Shown here piece by piece: positions 1 through 13,900 of a DNA stretch of 64,000 nucleotides. The DNA is from Glandiceps talaboti. Taxonomy: Eukaryota; Hemichordata; Enteropneusta; Spengelidae. The stretch spans positions 6,809,518-6,873,517 of the forward strand of contig NC_135561.1 in assembly GCF_964340395.1 (NCBI RefSeq), written 5' to 3'. The notes beneath the pieces were generated by a model. The model saw only the letters and a program-made list of their open reading frames with translations. It ran no database searches and was not told the DNA's origin. Position 1 is the first letter of the stretch. Each line of letters begins with the position of its first letter. The position numbers and the translations under genes were made by a program.

Positions 1-820
1 AACTAGCAAGTACATTTATACATAGAATCTCCCTATTGAGACTATAATTAAACTAACATCCATTTAATAATGTATCACTATTGTATCAACATATAGTGAC
101 AAGAGTTTTAGTTTGTGTCTATCTTAGTTAACCGAAGTCTCAATTACCAGAGTGATAATTTTGATTGGGTTTAAAACAACGGAAAACTGTTGCCTATACC
201 ATGATACATTTAGTACTGTAATTGCGATGATAATAAGAATGTATCGCTACATATATTTTTTATTCAGTTGGATCCTTCTAAGCGCTTTATATAAGCCCTA
301 ATAAAGCAGATATATGGCTTGAAATCTAGGTTCCCCTTTTTTTACCGAAGTCTTTTTTCACATTAATAGCAGTCATGATGAATTAATGACTCTAACTTCC
401 ATATTATCATCAATGCCTACACTGCTGCATTGAATGTGTCAGAATTGTGGTGAAACCTTCAGACCACTCTTAGGCTAACAATACCAACATTTAACATTTT
501 CAATACTGAGAAAACACTTAATGTGCCTGGATAATTATTTAGGTGTTTGTTCTCTTTCAGAAAAATTTGTGTTTCAACTTCAAAGCTACATTTTATTTTC
601 ATTGAATTCAAAAAAATTGAAACTCAGAAATCAAAATTATAAAAAGAACATACTGAGTACAAGAGGTGCTAAATTTCCTTCTTAGTGAAATCCTGATATA
701 GATCTTTTTACCTGAACTTTAACTAATGAATAGGAACTAAATAAACTTTTACACAATTTGCTGATAATTGTGAAGATTTGGGCCTTCTACAAACTAGGTG
801 AAAATACTGTGACTACTTAC

Positions 821-3800
821 AGATAATTTCTCGACATCAGCAAAATATTTCTTCAAGAGCTGTAAAACAAAAGAACAATTAGAAATCCTTCCCATTGCTT
901 TTCTTCATTCAGCCAGAAAATACTTGTAGCCTAGGGGGTCTTGTAACTCTGAGTAGCAAAACAAGTACTGACAAACCTTTGCGCAACAAATATTTTCAAG
1001 TTGAAAGAATAAAAACATTAGGGAATACTGTAATTATACCTTGTAAAGTATAATTTATGAAAATAATGGTAATTGTAATGGTGTGACTTATATTTTGCAT
1101 GCTGCAAAACCAATGATGTAGACATGGGTTGTTGTGACAAAGAACAGTAAAAGTATATAATCCATATTTCCTGTTCAAAGACAATAATTTGGGTTGTACG
1201 TGGTATAATAATGACTATAATTTGTACCTGCAAGGCAAGTATTCTATTTAAAAGAATGACAAGATTGCATGACTGTGTATATTGAGGTGTGTAATATGAT
1301 ATTATAATTGCATTGTTTACATGTGAACAAATTGAGGAAACTTTTCTCTTTGTTTAAAATTTGAGGCTGTGGTCAAATAAAATGACTTACGTGGTCATCA
1401 GATGGTTTATCTGATGGTGTCTTGTGAAGCTCAAATAAAAGATCATCTCTAGAATTCTCCAAATCCATGAGGCTGTGAGAGGAACAAGGTTTGACGATCA
1501 TTAAAATGACATTTCATTCAAAATTTACCAAATTTAATAATCAAGCAAACAAATCAATCAAATTCATCGCTTAAGACCAGTATGCCCTATTAGCTAACTC
1601 TTAGGGTGCCACTTACTCACAGCAATTTATTGTCATCCACCAAAATTTGGTGTTCCTCTATCTTTTATTATGTGGTGACTGACAAATAAACCCTGAAAAA
1701 CTATGAAATTATACTATAAATACCATTTGCTGTCATTACAGAGTGTACTGGATGTCCTGGAATGATTAGTCATGATTAGTTGAGTGCAATCCAAATTGTA
1801 CTAATAGCAATAGATCTAACTCAACCAAAAATCTTCAACATTAATGTTGTAACTAAATTACTTCCATTACTACATACTAAATTTAGTTCAGATGATGACA
1901 AATCATGCAATAATGATCCACGCATTCTGAAGACCAAGTCTTGAATATTTATCATGTCTCTACTCACCTTTTGTGTGCATGTAGTAATTTTCCATCATTT
2001 ATTAATCGTTCAGTTTTCTCGACACTTTCAGGAACGGTAAAAATATGCTTAAGATTCTCCACAGCAGCTGCCAACTACAAGAAATACCGAATGACGACAC
2101 AAGATTAACTACATTAAAAATCATTTTCCTTCACATAATTTTGAAGATACCTACTTCATAATTTCAAGAAAACCTACACTTTTTGACACAAGTTGCTCTG
2201 TGTGAAACCTTTTAATTTATACAACTGCCAACATTAGAACTTTTGATGAATGAAACCTAGGGAAAGTACACAAACTAATGGATTACTAACACTTGCCACA
2301 GCATGTTGGAAATACAGAGACTTGTATGTGTATTACATGCCATGGTTTGATAAGAGCAGTTTCATGGCCTGTTTGCATGTACATGAATTGCCAGGGGAAC
2401 TTCAAATTTGTTTGTGAACATGAACTATTATGTTAAGAGGCCATACAAGTGTTCTTATCAAATGATGGAATGTAGTACTTGTCTCTCTGTATTTCCAACA
2501 TGCTGTGTTTGAGTTATTAATCCAATTCATTTATTTACTTTCATTGTTTGTAACAGGTTCTGTTCATCAATGGTCTGATGTCGGCAGTTGCAATTCATCT
2601 GTTTTCTTCAAATACATCATCTATCATCATCAATATCACCATAATAGAGATTGAAAAATTGTTTGAATGTTAGAATAAATGTCAATAAACACCAGAGAAA
2701 GTATGTATGTCATCATATCTAAGACTTAGCATGTAACATGTTTTGATGAAGTAGCAATCAAAAAATCGCCATCAATGATTGTATGCTACAGTCTAATCAA
2801 GGCCATAGAATGTTATTTCTTTCCATGTGTGAAGTCTTAAAGGGGCACAAGCTGAGTTTATACATAGTTAGGCGTAGTTCTTACTACATAAATGGTATTC
2901 ACATTATTACACACATTGAGGCACTTGCAATGAACTGAACTCAAACCTGGTATTCAGATTTAGCTCATAAATGATCCGATGATGTAATTTATCATAAATT
3001 AATTATGTATAAAAAAATGTTCAGGAAATGCCTACAAATAATACTACACAATCAATTGTTGTAACAATGCCAGAAGACAATTGTACTGTTATAGAAGACA
3101 TGCATTGACATGAACACTTTACTGGAATGTGGTTTCATTATGTATTTTTAAAAAAATGGTTATAAACTCAGCCTGTACCATTTTAAATGTACATGTATGT
3201 GATCTATACCTAATCACAATAAAAGTGACATACCTGGCTATGCTCTGCACCAACTATTTTGACATCATCCAATTTTGAGTGAACTTCCTTACAAGACTTG
3301 TACATTCCATCAACTTCATTTAGACTGAAATATATCAATAGAACATAGTTACACCGTTTTAGCTGTTTTCTTTCTCACTTGAAATTTACTTTCAAATACA
3401 AAAAAGGTTCTTATTATCCAAAATGATAGTTCATGCATCTCTATTGGTAATTCAACGTGTTATATTACACTTTGTGTTTGATCTTGAAAATTGCTACCTG
3501 AAACAGTTGTCTTTTATCATACATGTACATCTATTCATAACGAATGAGTCAACAATTTCCAATTTGTTTATTTTTGTGTATGTAACATTATCAAGCATAC
3601 TGCAATCTAAACATGTGAGCATGTGTTGGTCTGATCATGTTCTGTGAACAGGCCAAACCATAGCATGGTCAGAGCATTTACAGAAACACTCTGTACGTTT
3701 GAGTTCTGACAAGATCATAATTTTATGTCTTCTATACCTTTGTTTTATTTCCTTGATATCTTCTAATGCTGTCTGTAGTTGAGTAAGTCCAGTTCTGACT

Positions 3801-6210
3801 CCATCTAACTGTGACTGCACTGCTGTCTTCAAACGAGCTTCAACAGAAGCCTGGTTAAAAAACAACAGATTCTAACATACCTACAGCTTGTTTCAACATG
3901 TACATGTACTACTACTAGTAATATTCACTATAATGTGGTCTTATTGTCTTGTTCTCCATGTTGTACACAATGTTGACACTAATTTCTATGGAAACTTAAT
4001 CTATGAGGATGTGACACCTTCAGTGTTCTACTAAAATAATGAAAGAGAGGTCATTTCCATAACTATTGTTTTAATGAATTGTTTGGGAGGATCCCAGTAT
4101 AGCACTGCAAAGGCTTGGAACAACCACAGACATGTAACACACCACAGTACATTGCATACATCACATAAATGTAAGTTACTGTAAGTGCTTCATGCAGACA
4201 GCACTATGAATTGATGGTTCATGCAGACAGCACTTTGAATGATTGATCTTGAAAGAGTGTATATTACCGGGTACATCAGACTTGTAACTTTTCACAGCCT
4301 TCAAAACACTTCTAATGGAATATCTACTTGCAAACAACTGTCTGCAGTTGGTAAGCTAAAATATATATCATTTTTTCATTTTATGACAATTCACTAGCAA
4401 TTTTGAGAATAGGAAGATTATTCCACACATGGAGGTAGGAACACAATCCTTCCTATCTCCATGTTTCACATAAGTTGAAAACTTTTGACTGCAAATCTTG
4501 TTCACTTCAATGGTCTGTACAGTACGCAATAATAATATTTATAATGTTGGTTTTTATGTAGTGCTTGCTCAAAGCACCTTACAATTATTACCCCTGGTAC
4601 TGATCTAAAGCGACACACTGGCCCTTTATAATATAACTCCCTGGGGAACATATCTGGGTGGCCCCATGCATTGGCAAACTCTAACAGGGGTGTTGATGAT
4701 GGAGTGCTTAGTGACATCACGTATCTTACAATCTAAGTATATTCTACATACATGACATGGTGCTGTATATTGTGACCATGTCTCAAAGTGATGTGATCAT
4801 GGCAAATACTCCCAAAGATCTTACAAAAGAAAATAATAGCAGCACATTAAAGTGGCCATATGGATGAGAATTTGGTATTTATTTTAGATTTTTATTTGAT
4901 AAAACAACTTCACTATGTTTTTCTACTTGAAAAAATAATGTGAAATAACATATACCAAATCCATGTTCACATCTCAATAGACGGCAAAACATTAAACAAT
5001 GTGTAAAATGTTTGTTATTGTATGTACAATTTTAACAAACTTTTACATTTTGTGCATCTTTTTGCAATGTATTAAGTTATGAACAATTTAGTGATTTAAA
5101 GTACATTAATTATTTTCTTCATTCTTTATAGTCATTAGCAAGTGCTTGTGTGTTTTTTAACCAAATATCCATGCACAGAAAAATACTGCTCAGTCTCTGG
5201 GTTTTTGATAAGAAGGAACCATATATTAAAGTAACAGAGATGTGTATGAATTATTGAAGCTCCCAGAGCTATGTTGTTACACGCTTACAAGCTATTTATT
5301 TCATAAATTGTACATTTATAATTTTACCTTCTTCCTGGCAATTCTTCTTCTGTATTGGTCCACTTTTTCCAGTTGTCCTGGTTTCTGTTACAAACAAAAT
5401 GGCCAATATAAGATAATATGAGAAAAACAGCAATACTATTTTACATGAGCTCATCCCCACAATTTATACCATGTGATTCTACCTCCATGTTCACAGTAAT
5501 ACCATGTCTCTAAGTTATATTCGTAATACCTCAGTATTTCCAATATGTACAAATGTAGTCTATGTAACTGGGACTGCATTTAAACGACAAGAATTTTCCT
5601 AAAACTCATCAGCCTTCAATGAAAATGAGAATGAAGGTTTAATAGGCCCATTGTAGTACACGCCTGACATTTCATCAAAACATTTTATGGAAGCAAGTTC
5701 AGGTGAATCCAGACCGAGGGAAACATTTTGAATTCACTTGAACTTCCACAAAATGTTTTGATGAAATGTCATTTGCAATTGAACACATTAGCTAGTTTTG
5801 CATTACAAAACCCAAGTAAACAAAAGTTTGATTTGCTTTAGTTTGTTATATTTGCTTTTAAGAAGATCTTGCCTTTTTCTTCCTAAATATTACTCGTAAA
5901 GTGACGAGTCCTAAGGAATAATCAGGTAAGTATTACATTTACAGTGTGAACACACCAAAACAGAAAATGTATGTACCGAAGACCCTCTGTAGGAAAGGAG
6001 AGGGCCTTCCATTTGTACCCCCAACCTAACCCTATATGCTATATTGATATCCATGTAAATTTATACCATCTTCAATGGGGTACATAAACAAGAGGGCAGA
6101 GCATAATACGGAAGTCTTGTCATACGAACCTGGAGCATATTCGCAACATGTTTTGCTGCCGTAGCCTTGGCAACGGCTTCCGCCTTGTAAAAATCATCAA
6201 CGGTACTCAT
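821..6210 (-). CDS. EXOC3: EXOC3 (Sec6), exocyst complex subunit; N-terminal seven coding exons, 3' part beyond the window
   Basis: Exocyst subunit that helps tether secretory vesicles to the plasma membrane. Seven exons join in frame on the minus strand: 6130-6210, 5328-5384, 3738-3850, 3234-3324, 1968-2074, 1391-1472 and 821-859 (570 nt, 190 codons), all with GT donors and AG acceptors. The ATG at 6208-6210 opens [14 protein letters not shown]. Exons 2 and 3 give [11 protein letters not shown] and [22 protein letters not shown], close to vertebrate EXOC3 as I remember it ([41 protein letters not shown]). Exon 5 ([16 protein letters not shown]) also matches. This is the coiled-coil N-terminal quarter of a protein of about 750 residues. 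No further exon was recognised in 1-820, so the gene is cut by the window edge, not visibly broken. Identity is confident; exon edges are from my own reading of splice sites. Confidence 0.93.
2297..2507. mobile_element. Foldback MITE-like element in an EXOC3 intron
   Basis: Imperfect palindrome with arms of about 60 bp. The left arm starts CACAGCATGTTGGAAATACA and the right arm ends with its reverse complement (TGTATTTCCAACATGCTGTG). The centre also pairs (GGCC-containing). Length about 210 bp. No convincing target-site duplication was found, so the superfamily is not assigned. Confidence 0.6.
4510..4705 (-). mobile_element. SINE/LINE 3'-tail fragment in an EXOC3 intron
   Basis: Read on the minus strand, it contains a segment with AAGGTGCTTTGAGCAAGCAC followed by an ATTATTATT-rich end, the style of the 3' tails of tRNA-derived SINEs and their partner L2/RTE-like LINEs. 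No A/B box is intact. Likely a truncated, decayed copy. Confidence 0.35.
5666..5770. repeat. Hairpin-forming inverted repeat in EXOC3 intron 1-2 region
   Basis: GACATTTCATCAAAACATTTT at the left pairs with AAAATGTTTTGATGAAATGTC at the right. Pairing extends inward through the AAGTTCAGGTGAAT / ATTCACTTGAACTT block, for arms of roughly 45 bp with a short centre. Probably a small MITE remnant. Confidence 0.6.
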
Positions 6211-6545
6211 ATCGTCAAATATACCGACATCCAGCACACCTTAGTCTTCCAAGTGGTGATGTTTGATGGCCAGCTCTTGTCTTCCGCGATCCGTGCAGAC
6301 GGGACTTCCGACAAAATGACGATGCACGCATTTATAGCCTGTTTGTTCGTTTAGCACAAACATATCATATTACGTACAGTTTACGGTATACACTACAATT
6401 TATGCATGCGAATAAATAAAATTAAATATTGTGTAAATTTTAATTAAGCCTTCATTGTCTGTCTTCCATCTCTAATGTGATATTCTGTGTTGTAAATAGC
6501 TCACTGTTTGCTTTACGTCACGTTCGTACATCAACAGTCTCAAAG
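6211..6545. promoter_or_regulatory. Divergent promoter interval between EXOC3 and FBXO9
   Basis: The EXOC3 ATG (6210, minus) and the first FBXO9 transcript-side ATG (6546, plus) lie about 335 bp apart, head to head. There is no obvious TATA box at a fitting position for either gene. The interval carries several CpG dinucleotides unlike the flanking AT-rich introns (for example around 6285-6312). This fits a shared bidirectional housekeeping promoter. Inference from geometry; no transcript ends were seen. Confidence 0.55.
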
Positions 6546-6553
6546 ATGGCGGC
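6543..6553 (+). promoter_or_regulatory. YY1-type core element AAGATGGCGGC near FBXO9 transcription start
   Basis: AAGATGGCGGC is an exact match to the YY1 consensus, which in animal housekeeping genes usually sits just downstream of the start site on the sense strand. The motif also contains an ATG in good context. It opens a 24-codon upstream reading frame (6546-6620, MAAVRRTTLYNN...) that ends before the inferred FBXO9 start codon at 6652. The motif could therefore act in transcription, in translational control, or both. Sequence match is direct; function is inferred. Confidence 0.5.
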
Positions 6554-6651
6554 TGTGAGGAGAACTACGCTGTACAACAACTCCGTCGTTCGCTTTTCTG
6601 ACCGTGATTCACAGGCTTAAATCTGCCACCAAGGGCAACTGCGAATTAAAC

Positions 6652-8880
6652 ATGGTAACAATCTATTTGAATTATGCATTCTTTGTGAAGTTTTGACGAT
6701 TTTGTTTGCAATAGATTTTCATTTAAAAATGAAGGTATGAACGGACGGGGACTTTGGTAGATGTATATGTTTTCATCACTGCATGCAATAACATCTAAGT
6801 TGTAAAGTGTGACGCGAAGTTGAAAGGTCAACCTGACTTGTCACGTGATAAGTGTGTTTATTTTGATCATTATCGTATGGTGCATGATTTGTATTGTGCT
6901 TCCTCGGAGCATGGAAGTATCATTCACCCACAGTGATACTATCCAGGCTCAGACATTTTACGACAACAAAACCACCACGCCTACATGTACGTGTTGCATA
7001 ACAGCTGTAAAGTGACAACAGAATTTCTGGACTCTGGTGTCAATACAATAGATGTGTTTGCAGATATGTCAGTCAGTTGTTTTCAGCATAACTAAAATTA
7101 CTGTGACAAGAACTTGAAGAAGAGCACTCACTATATTATACCAACATGACCTATGATAATGAAGGCATGACATAATCTCATCTGACTGTACACATGTATG
7201 GTAACTTGCATTTCATATAATGACTACATTTATTTAGCTATCCCTAGTGTACCTGTATATGTGCAGGTCTAATGCTGAGGAAGGCAGCCTTCTTGTAAAA
7301 AAGACCCCTTTCATATACATGCACCATATGTGTACATTTATGTAGCTTTATATCATATAGTGCACATTGGATTGTTGTACATAGATGTGGTGTTTTCTTG
7401 ACTCTACCATATGGAGACTTGCGACAGGCAAGTGTAGATGACACAAAAAAGATGAAGTAGAAAAGTCAGTATGACAAAAGATGAGCAATGAAACTTTTGT
7501 ACAGAACCTGTAAGTTAGACAACTGTTAGTAGCTATGTGTGATGTTATTATTTTCTTTTCTTTAAACTAAACCAGGTACAGGATAATTTTTTAGCGTTGT
7601 AAACTTTTGAGGTAACTAAAGTTAAAAGTGGATACTTAGGGACAAATATTATTTGGGTCTGATTTGTATGATTACATATCAAGGAATTGGGTTTAAATTA
7701 AGCTCCATACAGAATTTAAACCTTGAATGACTTGGTATCTGTAACGCTATCAGACTATGTAATTACACCCTAAATATATGCCCATACAGAATTTAAACCT
7801 TGAAAGACTTGGTATCTGTAACTCTATCAGACTATGTAATTACACCCTAAATATAGGCCCATACAGAATTTAAACCTTGAATGACTTGGTATCTGTAACT
7901 CTATCAGACTATGTAATTACACCCTAAATATAGCTCCATACAGAATTTAAACCTTGAAAGACTTGGTATCTGTAACTCTATCAGACTATGGAATTACACC
8001 CTAAATATAGGCCCATACAGAATTTAAACCTTGAATGACTTGGTATCTGTGACTCTATCAGACTATGTAATTACACCCTAAATATAGACCCATACAGAAT
8101 TGAAACCTTGAATGACTTGGTATCTGTAACTCTATCAGACTATAGAATTACACCCTAAATATAGGCAGTCAGACTGTAAAGGGTTAAGAAACCTACAACA
8201 TGTAGACTTTATTTCTATTAACATTTATTTTGATCTTTCCACTCACAGGCTTCAAATGAACTAATTGTTCCAGTTTGTGATGCAACAGAGGAGGAGGAGG
8301 AAGAAGAAGAAGACGACCCAGGCAAACCTTCTCTAGAAGTGGAATTAGCTAACTTTCGTGAGCAGTGGCAAGCTGAACTTGCTGATGGTACTAATACGCC
8401 ACCTCTCTGTGTGAAAAGAAACATCAAGAATAAAAAGGACAAAGAGCAAGATAATGCTGAGGAAGAGGTTTGTGTTTCTTCTTCTTAGAATTTTTTAAGT
8501 GGATTCTTAGCTAGAAATTAATCTGTGTAATCATGGTCCAAAGATTAGTTACTCTAGTTTTTGGACTCATTTTAATTCCCCCCCCCCCCCCCCCCCCCTG
8601 AATAACAAGCCCAATATTACTATACACTGTAATACCCTTACCCCCACATATGTTCAATTTACACAACGTGACATGCATTCAGTTGATCTAAACATATTGA
8701 TATACATAATACACACATGGACTTTTGTGGACAAAATACATCAAGTATATGTACTACTCATCCTGAGCCATTAAACAGAAAATTGGTTTTGGATTCTGTC
8801 TTTATCAGTTATTTTAGATGATTGATTAATTGTTTGATTGATTGATTGATCGATTGATTGCTCAACCGATCAATCAATCA

Positions 8881-8911
<31 letters not shown>

Positions 8912-10875
8912 AACTGAAAAGTAAATAGACCAGTGTCTGGTGCGCATGTAATCTGAAATGTATTTGTTTTGTTTTGTTTCGATTTGCAGGCAAGATATCT
9001 CTATTTACAAGGTGCCAATGCAGAAAAGAATGGTGATCTATATGAAGGTAATGAATGAAACATGATTCCAAAATAATTGTTACTCAGTTTCAACCTGCTG
9101 CTCTTGTGGCAACCATTCAACAAATTTCTGAAAACATTTTGATGAATAAAGGTCATTATTATATAATATTATAACTATATACAGAAACATTACAATGCAT
9201 GAATAAAATATTACAACTAGAACACTACTGCTTGTCGATAGATTATGTATAAAAATTAAAACATAGACATTTTACAGTCAGAGTTTATCAATTTGCAAGT
9301 TTAGGCATTTGTTTTACATACAAATACCACCAATTTTACTGCTGAATACAGCATAGTTGTTATTGAACGACAAACACGCACTTGGGATATGCTGTTTCAC
9401 AGGTTTTTTTTTCCATGTGGTTCAAGACAGTAAAGTTGATTCATTCAAAATAAATACTTATTTATTTCCCATCCATATGACCACTTTAATAAATGTCACA
9501 TTGTGAACAAAATGTATTATAGAAATGAATGCTGGGTCTGATATAGACTGTCGACAGTCGCTTGCGCCTTTTTTCCCCTGCGTTTTATCTAAACTTAAGT
9601 CGTTGCCAGTGCTCCGTTCTGGCACAATACTACTATAATCGCATACTGATATCGAGGGTCGAAGGCCCTCGGCCCTCAATCTCTCGGGCCTATGGCCCTC
9701 GATATCAGTATACAATTATAGTAGTGTTGCGCTGGATACGAGTGCTGCGATGACTTAAGTTTAGATAAAACATAGGAAAAAAAGACGCGAGTGACTGTCG
9801 ACAGTCTAGGTCTGATACATTGTCTGTTGAATCAGTATAAATTAAAATAATTTAAATCTATAGAAAAATTACACATATTATAAAAATATTACACATATTA
9901 CAAAAACTATTGTAAATGTTACCAAAAAAAATTAAAAGTGGTGTAGAACAGAGCAATTAAAGTGTTCAAGGTGATACTGACATTGTCTAAGAATTACAGT
10001 TTCTCAATTTAGTTTGTAATGCATACATAACGTTTATAACATACTAAACATCTTGTTTTCAGCTATTCGATATTACAAACAAGCGGTGCACTTGGTACCA
10101 GATATTGAGTTCAAAATCACTGATTATGTTGGAAAGTCAATAACATCAAAGACTTCAGCAGGTAAAACATAATTTATGTAAAATCAGAAGTAGTGTACCC
10201 TCAAAGCCAATTTGATGCACCACTGACACAGTTTCTAGTGACACACCAAAATTTGGTGTTCCCTATCTCTTACTATGTGGTGACCAGTGTGCCCTCAAAG
10301 CCAATTTGATGCACCGCTGACACACAATTTCTAGTGACACACCAAAATTTGGTGTTCCACTATCTCATACTATGTACTGACCAGTGTGCCCTCAAAGCCA
10401 ATTTGATGCACCGCTGACACACCATTTCTAGTGACACACCAAAATTTGGTGTTCTCCTATCTCTTACTATGTGGCGACTCACAAGAAATGGTAGTTTTTA
10501 TGATTTTAGCTCGTAACACCATAATTGGGGTATCATTAGAGGACACACTGATCAGAAGAGAAACACATGCATTGTACATTATAAGATGTTATGAATTCTT
10601 GTGGCATTTCATTGTTAGTTATTCTAAGCATGCATGAACACAGCCATTGAGATTCCGCTGATACATACTTGCATGCATGCAAATGTATAAAGCAAGATTA
10701 TCTTTATAGCAAATTTTAATTCAAGGAAAGGGTTCATGATGTAAAAGCGTATGTAGTGACAAATATTTTTCTAATTTTCTGGTTCACCTATTATAAGCTC
10801 AAAAACAGCATGCCAAAATGTTGATTCTTTCAATTATTGTTTGATTTTTGTGTGTGGATTTTTTGGATTTTTTGT

Positions 10876-10918
<43 letters not shown>

Positions 10919-13900
10919 GGGGGGGGGGGGGTTGTGGAGGTGAGGATGGGGTTTAGTTGTTCATCTATTTTAGATCTTGTGAAATTATATTCTTTATAAC
11001 ATTGATGTAATTTTGTTTTTATAATACACAATATTGATCTCATCGTTTACATTGCAGACAAGAAAGAGCCAACAGAGACAAAAGATAGGTAAGTAATTTA
11101 TGTTGAGGGAAAGATGTCACTTATACCAAATATTGCAGTCACAAATGTGTGCTCCAAAACCTGTAATGCCTAGTATCTTAAAATCTAGTTCACAATGTTG
11201 CCATTTGAAATTGAAATTAAGGCTGTTGATTTTTTACTTTATCAGTTATGATAGGATGACTCCACATGTAGGCTCCTTGAGCAGTTATGATATGTCCACT
11301 CAATGTGTACTGGGAGGAGGGGGTGGGGGTGGGGGTTATACAAGAATTGCGAGGAAGATTTTCTTAGAACAGAAATTTGTCTTTATTACTAATTTTGTTG
11401 AGATACAGTTATTTAAAGTAAAGTGTATCGGTTGACCTCTAGGGGGCGTTAGATTTTCTATTTCATCACAGCTGACGATGTATCTTATTTTGTCTCTCCA
11501 TACAGTAAAGATGATAAGGTGGAGATTCAGGACATAGTGACGAGGTTACATTCTTTGACCATATCAGAACTAGAAACCCATTGTCAATCTAAGTTTACAC
11601 AGACGGTAAGTATTACTGTACAATTTACATATTAGAACTAGAAACCCATTGTCAACCTAAGTTTTATGCAGACGGTAAGAAACCCATTGTGAACCTAAGT
11701 TTACACAGACAGTAAAAAACCCATTGGCAACCTAAGTTTACACAGACGTTAAGTATTACTGTACAATTTACATATTACCCCCACAGAACTAGAAACCCAT
11801 TGTCAACCTAAGTTTACACAGACAGTAAAAAACCCATTGTCAACCTAAGTTTACACAGACAGTAAAAAACCCATTGTCAACCTAAGTTTACACAGATAGT
11901 AAGTATTACTGTATTGTTATATTATACATATTAGTAACTTACAACATGTGAAAAAATACCAGTGCATTTGCTTGAATGACGGTAAGAATACTTCACGCAA
12001 AGACAACTTTAGTAAAGACCACAAGATAAGTGAGAAAAAAAATTGTGGGTATCTCTGATGTTGGTTGTCTTTATGCTTTTATCTATTTATTTATATCTGT
12101 GGAAGTAAAATAAACTTTCTGTTGATAAACTCGTTAGTAACAGTTGCACTTGATTGTTACCGTGTGTAGCATTTTAATAAGTTAACAGTGTTGTAGGATC
12201 TGGGATGCTGTGGTGTGTATACTTTGACAAGTTACAAATACTAATTACATTGTGTGTCTTTGTACGAGCATTGTCTCATTTCTGATTGCTACAGGCAAGC
12301 AAATGCACCGGTGTTTTTTCATGAGTTGTATAATCCTGCCTTGTCTTTGGTTCATCCACAGTAATTCTCCTTGTATGCTTTGTCTTACAGTCAACTCATA
12401 TCTCAGCTTTACCAATTGAAATAATGATGTTTATCATTCAATGGGTTGTATCCAATGAATTAGACATGAGATCATTGGAACAGCTATCTATGGTATGCAG
12501 AGGATTTTACGTGTGTGCTAGAGATCCAGAGATATGGAAGATGGCTTGTATCAGGTAAGACTAATAAGAATACAACCTGGCACCTGTTTTCATTAGTCTA
12601 CTGTCAGGTGACTTCACTAGGGGATCACCTGACCAGCACCTATTTTCAATAGTCTACTGTCTGGTGACTTCACTAGGGGATCACCTGACCAGCACCTGTT
12701 TTCATTAGTCTACTGTCTGGTGACTTCACTTGGGGATCACCTGACCAGATGGATTTTAACATCATTACAATGAGGACTTCTGAGTGATTCAGGTGAAAGT
12801 AGTTGCTCAGGCTAGATTGTAGTAAAGTAGCTTTATCTTAGCTAAGAAAACTAACATACAGAATACATGTACTGAAATAACAAATATCCAGGGTAGGAGG
12901 CATGGCAAAAGATGGAATAGCCTCATGGGTCATAGTTCACACAGGCTGTACAAGAGTTCTAATTGTTTGTTGCTGAATTTGGAGAAAAAACCACAGGGAG
13001 CCCAGGAACTGTTTTACAAATAAATAAATAAACAAACAAACAAACAAACAAATATTGCAGACAGTAGAGATAATAAGAACTGGAGGCTCAGTGTTTTTGC
13101 TAAGGTTTGGGAACCCCGGTAACAGAAAGGGGGAAAGAGGTAAAACTGGTAGTGCTTCGCATGCAATGTATCATAATTTAGGTGGGGAACCCCGGTAAAA
13201 TGATGTGGGAACCCCGGTAGATTTTACCTACTTACCGCCCTTAAATAAAACACTGTGGAGGTACATGTATATGAATCAAGATGAGCTTATGTGATAAACA
13301 TTGATTTTGATTTTAAGTCTTTTAATATTTTGTTTAATATTTGAAAATAGTATGTGGGGAATTAATTGTCACCTGACCAAGGAGTACAATTCATGGAGAG
13401 AGATGTTTATCAATAGACCCCATCTGAAAACTAATGGTGTTTACATCAGTAAAGCCTCATACGTCAGACATGGTGAACGGTCCTTAGATCAATTCTATAG
13501 ACCCTGGCACACTGTGGAATATTACCGATACATCAGGGCATTCCCAGATGGTGAGTATTGTGTTTAGAAATACTATTACACAAAATGTGCTATTGGCAAA
13601 CTACTTGTTAGATAGATACAAACTAATGTGCTATTGGCAAACTACTTGTTAGATAGATGCAAACTAATGTGCTATTGGCAAACTACTTGTTAGATAGATG
13701 CAAACTAATGTGCTATTGGCAAACTACTTGTTAGATAGATGCAAACTAATGTGCTATTGGCAAACTACTTGTTAGATAGATGCAAACTAATGTGCTATTG
13801 GCAAACTACTTGTTAGATAGATGCAAACTAATGTGCTATTGGCAAACTACTTGTTAGATAGATGCAAACTAAAACTATTGTTGTTGTTGTTGTTGCATGT

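Noticed and set aside
6546-6620. MAAVRRTTLYNN... as the FBXO9 N-terminus
   Set aside because: It hits a stop at 6618, and no donor inside it gives the phase 0 needed by exon 8249; treated as an upstream frame.
11100-11435. 111-residue plus frame in an FBXO9 intron
   Set aside because: No domain, contains a poly-Gly run from a G-rich tract, and lies between verified exons.
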